Of a stretch of 64,000 nt of DNA, positions 32,767-40,223 are shown piece by piece (the first letter of the stretch is position 1; the number at the start of each line of letters is the position of its first letter). A program made the translations under genes and the position numbers. The notes below the pieces were generated by a model. The model saw only the letters and a list, made by a program, of their open reading frames with translations. It searched no databases and was not told the origin of the DNA. Source of the stretch: CAWFLT01 sp963816795 (GTDB taxonomy: Bacteria > Acidobacteriota > Vicinamibacteria > Vicinamibacterales > SCN-69-37); contig CAWFLT010000001.1 of assembly GCA_963816795.1 (NCBI GenBank), positions 310,001 through 374,000 of the forward strand, read 5' to 3'.

Positions 32767-33936
32767 ATGAAGATTCGCTGGCGTGTCGTCGGCGTCGTGC
32801 TCATCGTCGCCGGCCTGGCAGCGGCGTTCTCCGCCGTGCTCGCCTACCGGATGGAGCTCGGCTACCGTGAGATGCGGCCGGAACTGAACCTGCCGCCGCC
32901 GAACGTCCCCAATCTCCTCCTTCTCAATGCGTCGTTCTGGTACGGGTGGGCGCTTCTGGCCATTCCCCTCATCTGGCTGTCGCACCGCCTCCGGATTTCG
33001 GCGGAGCGGTTGCGAGTGGCGATTCCGGTGCATGTGGCGGCGGTGCTCGTGGCGTCGTTCGCGCACATTGGTCTTCAGGCCGGCGCGCGCACGGTCGTGA
33101 ACTATCGCGAGCTCGCGATGAGCAAGCCGGAGCTGCTGGCGACCTTCAGCTGGCTGCGCCAATGGACGCGGATCTACCCGAACTCGCTCACTCAGCTGAT
33201 CGACTGGGAGCTCATCTCGGGCGCGGCGATCATCGCGATCACGCACGCGTTCTTCTACTACCGCCAGGCCCAGCAACAAACGCTCGAAACCGCACACTTG
33301 CAGACCCGGCTCGCGCAGGCGCAGCTTCAGGCGTTGCAAAGTCAGCTCCACCCGCACTTCCTCTTCAATACCCTGCACGCGATCTCCGCGTTGATGCACC
33401 GGGATGTCAACGCAGCGGACCGGATGCTCGTCCAACTGAGCGACCTGCTGCGCATGACGCTGAACTCCGTCTCGCGGCCGGAAGTGCACCTCCACGAAGA
33501 GATGGACTTTCTGGCGAAGTATCTCCAGATCGAACAAGTACGGCTCGGCGAGCGTCTTACGGTTGAGTTCGATGTGGATGTCGATGTCCTCGACGCGGTG
33601 GTCCCGGCGCTCGTTCTGCAGCCGCTGGTCGAAAACGCCATCAAGCACGGCATCGCCCCGCACTCCCGGCACGGAAAGGTGTCCGTTGGCGCACGCCCCG
33701 AGGGCGAGCGCCTGATCATGACCGTGACCGATAGCGGCCCTGGCCCGAACGAGCGCGCCCTCGCCGCGCTCTCGACGGGCATCGGCGTGTCGAACACACG
33801 CGCGAGGCTCGCCCATCAGTTCGGCGCGCATTACCGCTTCGAGTTTCACCGGCAACACGACGGCTTTACCGTGCTCGTCGCCATTCCGCTGCGTCACGCC
33901 CCGGCCGTGCCGGCGACGAACGCTCACGTCGCCTGA
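32767..33936 (+). CDS. LytS/YehU-type sensor histidine kinase
   Basis: A 389-residue kinase with about four membrane helices in the first 170 residues (VVGVVLIVAGLAAAFSAVLA; LLNASFWYGWALLAIPLIWL; IPVHVAAVLVASFAHIGLQA; LISGAAIIAITHAFFYY), a short coiled coil (QAQQQTLETAHLQTRLAQAQ), and the His_kinase domain with QLHPHFLFNTLHAISALMH (phosphohistidine near residue 195), then an ATPase domain with LVLQPLVENAIKHGI and GIGVSNTRARL. It is followed after 11 bases by a LytTR response regulator, so the two form a two-component system. The signal is unknown. Confidence 0.93.
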   Translation: MKIRWRVVGVVLIVAGLAAAFSAVLAYRMELGYREMRPELNLPPPNVPNLLLLNASFWYGWALLAIPLIWLSHRLRISAERLRVAIPVHVAAVLVASFAHIGLQAGARTVVNYRELAMSKPELLATFSWLRQWTRIYPNSLTQLIDWELISGAAIIAITHAFFYYRQAQQQTLETAHLQTRLAQAQLQALQSQLHPHFLFNTLHAISALMHRDVNAADRMLVQLSDLLRMTLNSVSRPEVHLHEEMDFLAKYLQIEQVRLGERLTVEFDVDVDVLDAVVPALVLQPLVENAIKHGIAPHSRHGKVSVGARPEGERLIMTVTDSGPGPNERALAALSTGIGVSNTRARLAHQFGAHYRFEFHRQHDGFTVLVAIPLRHAPAVPATNAHVA

Positions 33937-33947
33937 GGACCATCAGC

Positions 33948-34727
33948 ATGTCAACCAAGACCATCCGCACGCTCATCGTCGACGACGAACCGCTTGCGCG
34001 CGACCGCATGAAGTCGCTGCTCGGTCCGGAAACGGACATCGAGGTGGTCGGCGAGGCGCGCGATGGCGTCGAAGCCGTCGACGCCATCCTTTCGCAATCG
34101 CCAGACCTGGTGTTTCTCGACGTGCACATGCCGAAGCTCGACGGCTTCGAGGTGATTCAGACGGTCGGCGCCGAGCGCATGCCGGCGGTCGTCTTCGTCA
34201 CCGCCTACGATCAGCATGCGCTCCGGGCCTTCGAAGTCCAGGCGCTCGACTATCTCCTGAAGCCGTTCGACGGCGAGCGCTTCCACGGCGCGCTCAAGCG
34301 CGTCCGCCGCCAGCTCGACAGCCAGGAAACCGGCGACATCGGCCGCCGTCTGCTCGCGCTCGTGCGTGACCTCAAAACCGATCGCCCCGTGAAGAGCGAT
34401 CGCCTGGTGGTCAAGTCCGGCGGCCGGCTCTTCTTCCTGCGCGCCGATGAAATCGACTGGATTGAAGCCGCAGGCAACTATGTGCGGCTGCACCTCGGCA
34501 CCGAAGCGCATCTGCTCCGCGAGACGATGAACTCGATCGAATCGCGGCTGAATCCGGAGACGTTCTTCCGCATCCACCGCTCGCACATCGTCAATATCGA
34601 GCGGATCAAGGAGCTGCAGCCCTGGTTCAACGGCGAGTATGTGGTGATCCTGCGCAACGGCGCCCGGCTCACGCTCAGCCGCGGCTATCGCGAAAAGCTG
34701 CAAGAGCGGCTGGGGAAGCCGCTCTAA
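33948..34727 (+). CDS. LytTR-family response regulator
   Basis: A 259-residue protein. The receiver domain has the acidic pair IVDDEP (near residue 12), phosphoacceptor D in VFLDVHMPKLDG (near 56), FVTAYDQHALRAFEVQALDYLLKPF. The C-terminal LytTR DNA-binding domain has FLRADEIDWIEAAGNYVRLHL, LNPETFFRIHRSHIVNIERI and NGARLTLSRGYREKL. It is the partner of the preceding LytS-like kinase. LytTR regulators usually bind paired 9-bp direct repeats; I see no obvious copies nearby. Its stop is followed at once by a long palindromic CACGAAG element. Confidence 0.95.
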   Translation: MSTKTIRTLIVDDEPLARDRMKSLLGPETDIEVVGEARDGVEAVDAILSQSPDLVFLDVHMPKLDGFEVIQTVGAERMPAVVFVTAYDQHALRAFEVQALDYLLKPFDGERFHGALKRVRRQLDSQETGDIGRRLLALVRDLKTDRPVKSDRLVVKSGGRLFFLRADEIDWIEAAGNYVRLHLGTEAHLLRETMNSIESRLNPETFFRIHRSHIVNIERIKELQPWFNGEYVVILRNGARLTLSRGYREKLQERLGKPL

Positions 34728-34729
34728 CC

Positions 34730-34880
34730 AAGATCTTTCAACACGAAGAGCACGAAGGACACGAAGAAAGACGAAGAACACGAAGAGTTTCAGGGGGAAG
34801 TTCCGCGGGTCACGCGGTTTACCCCCTAAACTCCTTCGTGTGCTTCGTGTTCCTTCGTGTGCTTCGTGTTGAAAGATCTT
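34730..34880. repeat. AAGATCTTTCAACACGAAG palindromic element, copy 1 (between converging stop codons)
   Basis: The element exactly fills the gap between the stop of the response regulator (34727) and the stop of the minus-strand gene (34882-34884). Both ends carry AAGATCTTTCAACACGAAG in inverted orientation (34730-34748 and 34862-34880). Inside are CACGAAG words at 9-10 bp spacing on the left arm and CTTCGTG words on the right. The centre is also symmetrical: TTTCAGGGGG against CCCCCTAAA, around a CCGCG-GGTCA-CGCGG loop. The whole can fold as one ~150-base hairpin on either strand and may act as a bidirectional terminator. Confidence 0.85.
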
Positions 34881-34881
34881 C

Positions 34882-35601
34882 TTACTTCGGCATCTTGAAC
34901 ACGGCGTCGTCGACCTTGGCGTTGAACTCGACCTTGTCGACTTTGATCTCGGTCTGCAAGACGCCGTTCTGCTTGACGCGGATCGTAAACGGCACCTTGA
35001 TGCCCTCGACGTCCCGGTAGTCCAGCAATTCCTGCTCGAGCTTGCCGGTGCCTGCGCCTTCGATCACGAGCAGCGTGTCGAGCATCGTCTCGGTGTCGAT
35101 ATAGATGTGCTGCACGATGCCGGCCTTGGTCGACAGCTTCAGGTGGTACGCCTTTCCCGCGCCGAGCGGCTCGGTGCCGACGAGCTCCAGCGTCGAACCG
35201 CGCGTCTTGTAGTCGACCAGCGGACCGTCGAACGCCGACTGCTCCCGAGTCAGGTCCGCCTGCGGGCCGGTCAACGCGATCGCGCTCGTCGAGCCCAGCA
35301 GCGGGTTGATCATCCAGGGCGTCGTCCCATCGTTGGCCATCACGACTGTCTGTCCCTGAATCGTGATTTCCTGGCGCATCAGGTTGGGACGCTTGCCGAC
35401 CATCGTCAGTTGCGCCTCCATCCCCTGCATCGACATCCGGCTCGTCTGCCGCACGGTCTGGATCGCGCGCATGCGCGTCAGGCCGCCCTTCGCTTGAAGG
35501 TTCTTCTCGACGATCTCCTCAGCGGTCTGCGCTGAAGCGACACGCCCGACGAGCAGAAGCGCGAGCGCCGCCGTGCCGAATGCAATCCTTCGTCGAACCA
35601 T
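34882..35601 (-). CDS. Exported LolA/outer-membrane-lipoprotein-sorting-like protein
   Basis: A 239-residue protein with GGAGGA before ATG 35601, a signal peptide (IAFGTAALALLLVGRVASAQ), and the opening TAEEIVEKNLQAKGGLTRMRAIQTVRQT, which is typical of LolA/LolB-fold proteins in Acidobacteriota. The middle has repeated beta strands (MVGKRPNLMRQEITIQGQTV; YHLKLSTKAGIVQHIYIDTE; VPFTIRVKQNGVLQTEIKVDKVEFNAKV). The likely role is binding or carrying a lipid or lipoprotein in the periplasm, given the outer-membrane genes upstream. Function is inferred from fold pattern only. Confidence 0.78.
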   Translation of the reverse strand: MVRRRIAFGTAALALLLVGRVASAQTAEEIVEKNLQAKGGLTRMRAIQTVRQTSRMSMQGMEAQLTMVGKRPNLMRQEITIQGQTVVMANDGTTPWMINPLLGSTSAIALTGPQADLTREQSAFDGPLVDYKTRGSTLELVGTEPLGAGKAYHLKLSTKAGIVQHIYIDTETMLDTLLVIEGAGTGKLEQELLDYRDVEGIKVPFTIRVKQNGVLQTEIKVDKVEFNAKVDDAVFKMPK

Positions 35602-35659
35602 TGCTGTTCCTCCAAGACTGAAGGCAGGCAGTCCTGATCACAGCCTACCAATAATTGGG

Positions 35660-35826
35660 AGGCTTCGGGTGCTAGGTGCGAGGTGCCGGGTGCCGATGTG
35701 CGCAGGAACGCCCTGACGCTGGCCATCCTTACTTGACTTGAGCAAAGGCCGACGAGCAGTCAGCGCGTTCCTTGCACCCGCACCCAGCACCCAGCACCCA
35801 GCACCTGGCACCCAGCACCTGGCACT
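35660..35826. repeat. CACCCAGCAC-word palindrome between LolA-like and Omp85 genes
   Basis: The left part (35667-35711) is made of GGTGC/GGGTGC words ending in AGGAACGC. The right part (35765-35825) starts GCGTTCCT and continues with six CACCCAGCAC or CACCTGGCAC words up to the stop codon of the Omp85 gene at 35827. It is the same word family as 18379-18480. It should form a long imperfect hairpin and may end transcription of the minus-strand Omp85 gene. Confidence 0.7.
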
Positions 35827-37098
35827 CTAGAACGTGATCCCCGCTCCGAAATTCACCCGCGTGTCGGCGTCGAGGCCGTGGGCGACGGTCAGGCCCATGC
35901 GAAATGCGGTGAGGGTGAGCCAGACGCCCCCGCCGATGCCGGTGTGATACGGCTGATCGGCGAACTTCTCGCCTTTGGCGTAGGCCTTGCCGGTGTCCAC
36001 GAAGACGCTGAGCCCGAGCTTGCCGACGCTCAGTGGCGACGAGAGCGGCATCCGCAGCTCGAGCGAGCCGGTCACCATCGTGTCGCCGACGTACGAACCG
36101 GCGCGGAACCCGCGCAGGCTCGACCAGCCGCCCAGCAGCGACTTGAGGTACGGCGGGAGCGGTTCGGTCGCGTCTTCCCGGACGGCGCGAACGACGACGA
36201 CGTTCTGGCGAAAGACGCCGAGATAACCGCGCGCATCGAGCCGCGTCTGGGTCGTCGCCGGCCCGGCGTCGAAGAACAGGCGTTCCACCGTCGCGGCGGC
36301 GTAGACGGCGTTGCGTGGCAGCACGGGATCCAGGCGCGTGTCGTAGGCGGCCTCGAACCCGACCGTGGGAACGTCGTGGTCGAGATCGCCGAACGACACT
36401 CGCTGCCAGCCGCCAGTGCCTGCCAGGCGGACATCGCCCAGCGCGCGCTCGGCGCGGCCCCAGACGCGCGTGCGATCGTCTTTCTCTTGATAGGCCGGGT
36501 TCTTCTGCTGTTGAATCGCCGACCCGAGCTCAATGCGGCTCAATGGCCCGCGCTCGAACGTACGGTCGACCTCGACGCCGGCGCGGCGGAATCCGCCCCA
36601 CGTGAGCGGCGTCGACAGCCGGCTCCGGCCGCCGATCAGACCCGGATACGCAATGCGCACGCCGTAGGTGAAGCCATAGCCGTCCTCACCGTCGAGAATC
36701 GGCATGTACATCAGGTTGCGATACCACGCGCGGCGAGTGATCCGCACTTCGCCGCCCGGAATCTGCGGCAACTCGATCCGCACCGCACCTTCGTTGACGA
36801 TAATGACGAGGGAGATCTTCGACGGATCTTCAATCGACGCGAAGCGTTTGAGCACTTCAATCGTCTCGAACTTGCGGGCATCCTTCAGCCGTTTGGTGAC
36901 GTCGGCGATCGTCGTGGCGCCGAACGGCTGCCCGATCGTGATGGCCGCGATCTTCAGGACTTCTTCATCGGAACTGATCTGGTTGCCGTGGACACGGACT
37001 TCGGCGATGACTTCTGACGATTGAAGGCCCAGGGCCCAGGGCCCAAGGCCCAGGAGTGACGCCCCGAGCGCCAGTGTCGCCGCGAGGGCCCCGATCAC
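35827..37098 (-). CDS. Omp85-family outer membrane protein (one POTRA plus beta-barrel)
   Basis: About 423 residues from GTG 37098, which overlaps the preceding stop as GTGA. After a signal peptide there is one POTRA-like domain (VIAEVRVHGNQISSDEEVLK..LKDARKFETIEVLKRFASIE..SLVIIVNEG), then a 16-strand-type barrel with YGVRIAYPGLIGGRSRLSTP, YDTRLDPVLPRNAVYAAATV, the Omp85 loop motif LRGFRAGSYVGDTM and a C-terminal phenylalanine in VNFGAGITF, the usual beta-signal. It is shorter than BamA and resembles TamA/FhaC-like members. The signal peptide hydrophobic core (LLGLGPWALGLQ) is encoded by GGGCCCTGGGCC repeat words. Confidence 0.87.
   Translation of the reverse strand: MIGALAATLALGASLLGLGPWALGLQSSEVIAEVRVHGNQISSDEEVLKIAAITIGQPFGATTIADVTKRLKDARKFETIEVLKRFASIEDPSKISLVIIVNEGAVRIELPQIPGGEVRITRRAWYRNLMYMPILDGEDGYGFTYGVRIAYPGLIGGRSRLSTPLTWGGFRRAGVEVDRTFERGPLSRIELGSAIQQQKNPAYQEKDDRTRVWGRAERALGDVRLAGTGGWQRVSFGDLDHDVPTVGFEAAYDTRLDPVLPRNAVYAAATVERLFFDAGPATTQTRLDARGYLGVFRQNVVVVRAVREDATEPLPPYLKSLLGGWSSLRGFRAGSYVGDTMVTGSLELRMPLSSPLSVGKLGLSVFVDTGKAYAKGEKFADQPYHTGIGGGVWLTLTAFRMGLTVAHGLDADTRVNFGAGITF
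37024..37054. repeat. GCCCAGGGCC words inside the Omp85 signal peptide
   Basis: Four overlapping GGCCCAGGGCCCA-type words (plus-strand view) lie between codons for the start and the mature part of the Omp85-family protein. On the minus strand they encode LGLGPWALGL, the hydrophobic core of the signal peptide. The same word occurs in the clpA linker at 3065-3088. Confidence 0.7.
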
Positions 37099-38114
37099 TG
37101 CTGTCCGCCGCCTCTGATGCGCCCGCTCGTCTTGGCCTCGCGATAATCCTTGTAATCGAGATGGTAGCGGACGCTGAACGAGCCGACCGCGATCGTTGCC
37201 GAGAAAAACATGTCGACGTTTTTCGGCAGCCACACGTCCTTGAACGGCTGGCTCATGATCATCGACGCCTTCAAATCGTCGATGCGAACCAGCCACGCGG
37301 CCGGAAGAAAGTCGAAGTTCACGTTGTCGAAGGTGTACTTCACGATCTGGTTCGACTTCGGTTCGACCCAGATCGTCACGAGCGAAACCTTGTTCATCAT
37401 CCGTTCCATCGTGGCTTCCAGGTCTTGCCCACGATTCGGCTTCTTCTGCTCTTGCCGGCGTTGCTGTCGCTCCTGATCATCAGTGAAGAGACGCGTCGGG
37501 TAGTACTCGATGCGAAGCGCTTCGGTGCCCTCGACCTGTTCGCGGCCGACGAAGGCATACTTGCCCTGCTCGAACTTGAACCGCAGGAAATAGGCGGAGT
37601 CGACGAACATCGGCTGGCGCGTCTGGTTCAGGAAGGCCTCCATGTTGGCGCCCGGTTCCGCGACGACACGTTCGGCTGCGGGGGCCTCGCCAGCGGTGGC
37701 GGGAGCGTTGTCGGTCGGCTTGACGACGCCCTTGGCGCGCTTGTCCCGTTCCTTCATGCGCCGGAGGAACGCCTCCTCGTACTTGCGCCGGTCCGCGTCG
37801 GAGACCTCGACCCCGTCCGCCTTGATCGGACTGCGAATGAAGTAGCCGTCCTGGATGAACCAGCTGTACTCGCGCTTCTCGCCCCACACCGGCAGGTTGG
37901 AGGGTCCGCGGACTTCGACGCGCTCATCCTCGTCGAGGATGTACTGCTGCAGTTTTTTCCAGTTCTCGTCGCGCCGGGCGAGCACTTTCTGCATGAGCCC
38001 GTCGAGGTCGCTTTGCGCGGCCGGCACGGCATAGATCGGAAGGGAGACAGGCAAAACTGCGAGCCAGGCGCCGAAGAGGCAGGCGGCCAGCGCAGTTGAA
38101 GCACGGGTGGACAC
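37095..38114 (-). CDS. Exported protein of unknown function, LolA-like, coupled to the Omp85 gene
   Basis: About 339 residues from GTG 38114, which has GGAGGG 8 bases upstream; the longer in-frame start at 38219 adds non-conserved residues. It has a signal peptide (TALAACLFGAWLAVLPVSLP), then LDGLMQKVLARRDENWKKLQQYILDEDERV, SWFIQDGYFIRSPIKADGVEV, YAFVGREQVEGTEALRIEYYP and VSLVTIWVEPKSNQIVKYTF. The strand pattern resembles lipoprotein-sorting (LolA-like) proteins. The stop overlaps the Omp85 start, so the two products probably cooperate at the outer membrane. Confidence 0.75.
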   Translation of the reverse strand: MSTRASTALAACLFGAWLAVLPVSLPIYAVPAAQSDLDGLMQKVLARRDENWKKLQQYILDEDERVEVRGPSNLPVWGEKREYSWFIQDGYFIRSPIKADGVEVSDADRRKYEEAFLRRMKERDKRAKGVVKPTDNAPATAGEAPAAERVVAEPGANMEAFLNQTRQPMFVDSAYFLRFKFEQGKYAFVGREQVEGTEALRIEYYPTRLFTDDQERQQRRQEQKKPNRGQDLEATMERMMNKVSLVTIWVEPKSNQIVKYTFDNVNFDFLPAAWLVRIDDLKASMIMSQPFKDVWLPKNVDMFFSATIAVGSFSVRYHLDYKDYREAKTSGRIRGGGQQ

Positions 38115-38194
38115 GTCGGGACCCTCCGGGGCAGGCGCGGGACCGTATGTATGAGACGCGGACCGCCTGCGGATAGTTGCTTGAGATATTGTCA

Positions 38195-40210
38195 ATGGGT
38201 TCCGTGTCGGATTTACCACTTCTCGTTTCGATTTCTGTCGCGCTCAGCTATGCCCTGGTCGGCGGGCTTCTCGCCCGGCGGGTCGGCCTGCCGCCGATCG
38301 TGGGCTACATGCTGGCGGGGGTGGCCCTCGGCCCGTTCACCCCGGGGTATCAGGGTGACGGCACGGCGATCCATCAACTGGCGGAGTTCGGCGTCATCCT
38401 TCTGATGTTCGGCGTCGGGCTCCACTTCTCCTTCAAGGATCTCTGGCAGGTTCGGGACATCGCCATCCCCGGCGCCATCCTGCAGATGACGATCGCCACG
38501 ATCATCGGATACAGCTCCGCCCGGCTGTTCGGCGCGTCGCCCGCGGCGTCGCTGGTCCTCGGCTTGTCGATTTCGATCGCCAGCACCGTCGTGCTCATGC
38601 GCGGACTGATGGACACCGGCCAGCTCGATTCGCTCCACGGCCGGGTGGCCATCGGCTGGCTGGTGCTCCAGGATCTGGCTGCCGTCGTCATCCTCGTCCT
38701 GCTCCCGCTCCTGAGTGTGTCGAGCTCCGGCGACGTGTGGTCGTCGGCGGGACTGGCGGTCGGCAAGGCGCTGCTGTTCGTCGTCCTGATGCTGGCGGTG
38801 GGTCCGCGGGTGGTGCCCGCGCTCGTCGCTCGCGCCGCACAGACGAGGTCGCGGGAGATCTTCGTGCTGGTCGCGCTGACGGCCGCCGCCGGGACGGCCC
38901 TCGTCTCCTACAAGTTCTTCGGGGTCTCGCTCGCGCTCGGCGCGTTTCTCGCCGGCGTCATCATCGGCCAGTCGCCATTCAGTCACCAGGTGGGCGCCGA
39001 TCTGCTGCCGTTCCGCGAGGCCTTCGCCGTGCTGTTCTTCGTCTCGGTGGGCATGCTGGTGAATCCGAGCTACCTGGTCACGAATTGGGTCGAGGTGCTC
39101 GCCATCAGCGGCCTCATCGTGGTCGGCAACAGCCTGATCGCGCTCCTGGTCGGGTTCTTGTTTGCCTATCCGGCGCGGACCTCGATCGTCATCGCGGCGG
39201 GGCTGAGCCAGATCGGCGAGTTCTCATTCATCCTCGGCCAGGCGGGCGTCTCGCTCGGGCTGCTCTCTCGGGATCAGTACTCGCTGATCCTGGCGGGCGC
39301 CATCATTTCGATCACCTTGAACCCGTTCATGTTCAAGCTCGTCGGACCGGTTGAACAATGGCTGCAGCGATGGCCGGCCGTGTGGCGCGCGCTGGACAGG
39401 CCGAAAGAAGACCTCGGGCCGCCTCGCGAGAAACTCACCAACCATGTCGTGATCGTCGGATGCGGACGTGTCGGACGGCACATTGCGGAGGCGCTCGGCC
39501 GGCTGGGGATTCCGCGGCTCGTCGTGGAAGCCGATCCGGCGCGTCTGGCCAAGCTCCACGAGCTCAACGTGCCGGTGCTGTACGGCGACGCCAGCAGCTC
39601 CGAGATCCTGCAGCACGCCGGGCTCGATGGCGCTCGCGCGCTCGTCACGACGCTGCCCGACGACGCGGCGGAGCTGGCGGTGGTGGCGGCCGTGCGTAAA
39701 CGCGCACCGCATCTGCGCATCGTCGCCCGTGCGTCGACGTGGGACGGCGCCCGGCAGCTGCGTGCCGCCGGTGCGCAGGAGATCGTCCGGCCAGAGCTCG
39801 AGGGCGGGGTCGAAATCGTCCGCCGCACGTTGCTCGACCTCGACCTGCCGCTCCGTGAGATCCAGCGCTATACGGAGCTCGTCCGGCGCGAGGGGCTCGA
39901 CGAATCGGAGCGGCCGAGCGCCGACCGCGCGCGCGTCCTCGACGATCTCGTCAACGGCGCACGCAGCCTCGAGCTGGTCTGGGTGGACGTCATCGAGAAC
40001 AGTCCGGTCGCGGGCCGGACGCTCGCCGAGTCGGCGTTGCGCACGACTGCCGGCGTGTCAGTGGTCGCGATCGGCCGCACCGCCGAGCTCCTCGGCAACC
40101 CCGGGCCGGACGAGGTCCTTCAGCCGGGCGATCGCGTCGCCGTGATCGGCACGCCCGCCCAGATCACCGAAGCCGAGCGGTTGCTGGGCTGTGTGCCGAT
40201 CGTGAGCTAA
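38195..40210 (+). CDS. Kef/YbaL-type monovalent cation:proton antiporter with TrkA domains
   Basis: About 671 residues. Twelve or so helices form the Na+/H+ exchanger domain (ALVGGLLARRVGLPPIVGYMLAGVALGPF; STVVLMRGLMD; GVSLALGAFLAGVIIGQSPFS; AGLSQIGEFSFILGQAGVSLGL). These are followed by a TrkA-N Rossmann domain (HVVIVGCGRVGRHIAEALGRLG, near residue 418; VLYGDASSSEIL) and a C-terminal TrkA-C domain (VDVIENSPVAGRTLAESALR; LQPGDRVAVIGTP). It probably exports K+ or Na+ in exchange for protons under NAD(H) or nucleotide control. ATG 38195 is preferred over TTG 38177; it is divergent from the gene at 38114. Confidence 0.93.
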   Translation: MGSVSDLPLLVSISVALSYALVGGLLARRVGLPPIVGYMLAGVALGPFTPGYQGDGTAIHQLAEFGVILLMFGVGLHFSFKDLWQVRDIAIPGAILQMTIATIIGYSSARLFGASPAASLVLGLSISIASTVVLMRGLMDTGQLDSLHGRVAIGWLVLQDLAAVVILVLLPLLSVSSSGDVWSSAGLAVGKALLFVVLMLAVGPRVVPALVARAAQTRSREIFVLVALTAAAGTALVSYKFFGVSLALGAFLAGVIIGQSPFSHQVGADLLPFREAFAVLFFVSVGMLVNPSYLVTNWVEVLAISGLIVVGNSLIALLVGFLFAYPARTSIVIAAGLSQIGEFSFILGQAGVSLGLLSRDQYSLILAGAIISITLNPFMFKLVGPVEQWLQRWPAVWRALDRPKEDLGPPREKLTNHVVIVGCGRVGRHIAEALGRLGIPRLVVEADPARLAKLHELNVPVLYGDASSSEILQHAGLDGARALVTTLPDDAAELAVVAAVRKRAPHLRIVARASTWDGARQLRAAGAQEIVRPELEGGVEIVRRTLLDLDLPLREIQRYTELVRREGLDESERPSADRARVLDDLVNGARSLELVWVDVIENSPVAGRTLAESALRTTAGVSVVAIGRTAELLGNPGPDEVLQPGDRVAVIGTPAQITEAERLLGCVPIVS

Positions 40211-40223
40211 CACCACTTGTGAA

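Noticed and set aside
36315..36605. 96-residue plus-strand frame opposite the Omp85 gene
   Set aside because: Antisense shadow with Arg/Pro-rich composition; the minus-strand barrel strands are continuous there.
37059..38099. 347-residue plus-strand frame opposite the Omp85-coupled exported protein
   Set aside because: Shadow of the minus-strand gene, which has a signal peptide, a ribosome-binding site and an overlap with the Omp85 start.
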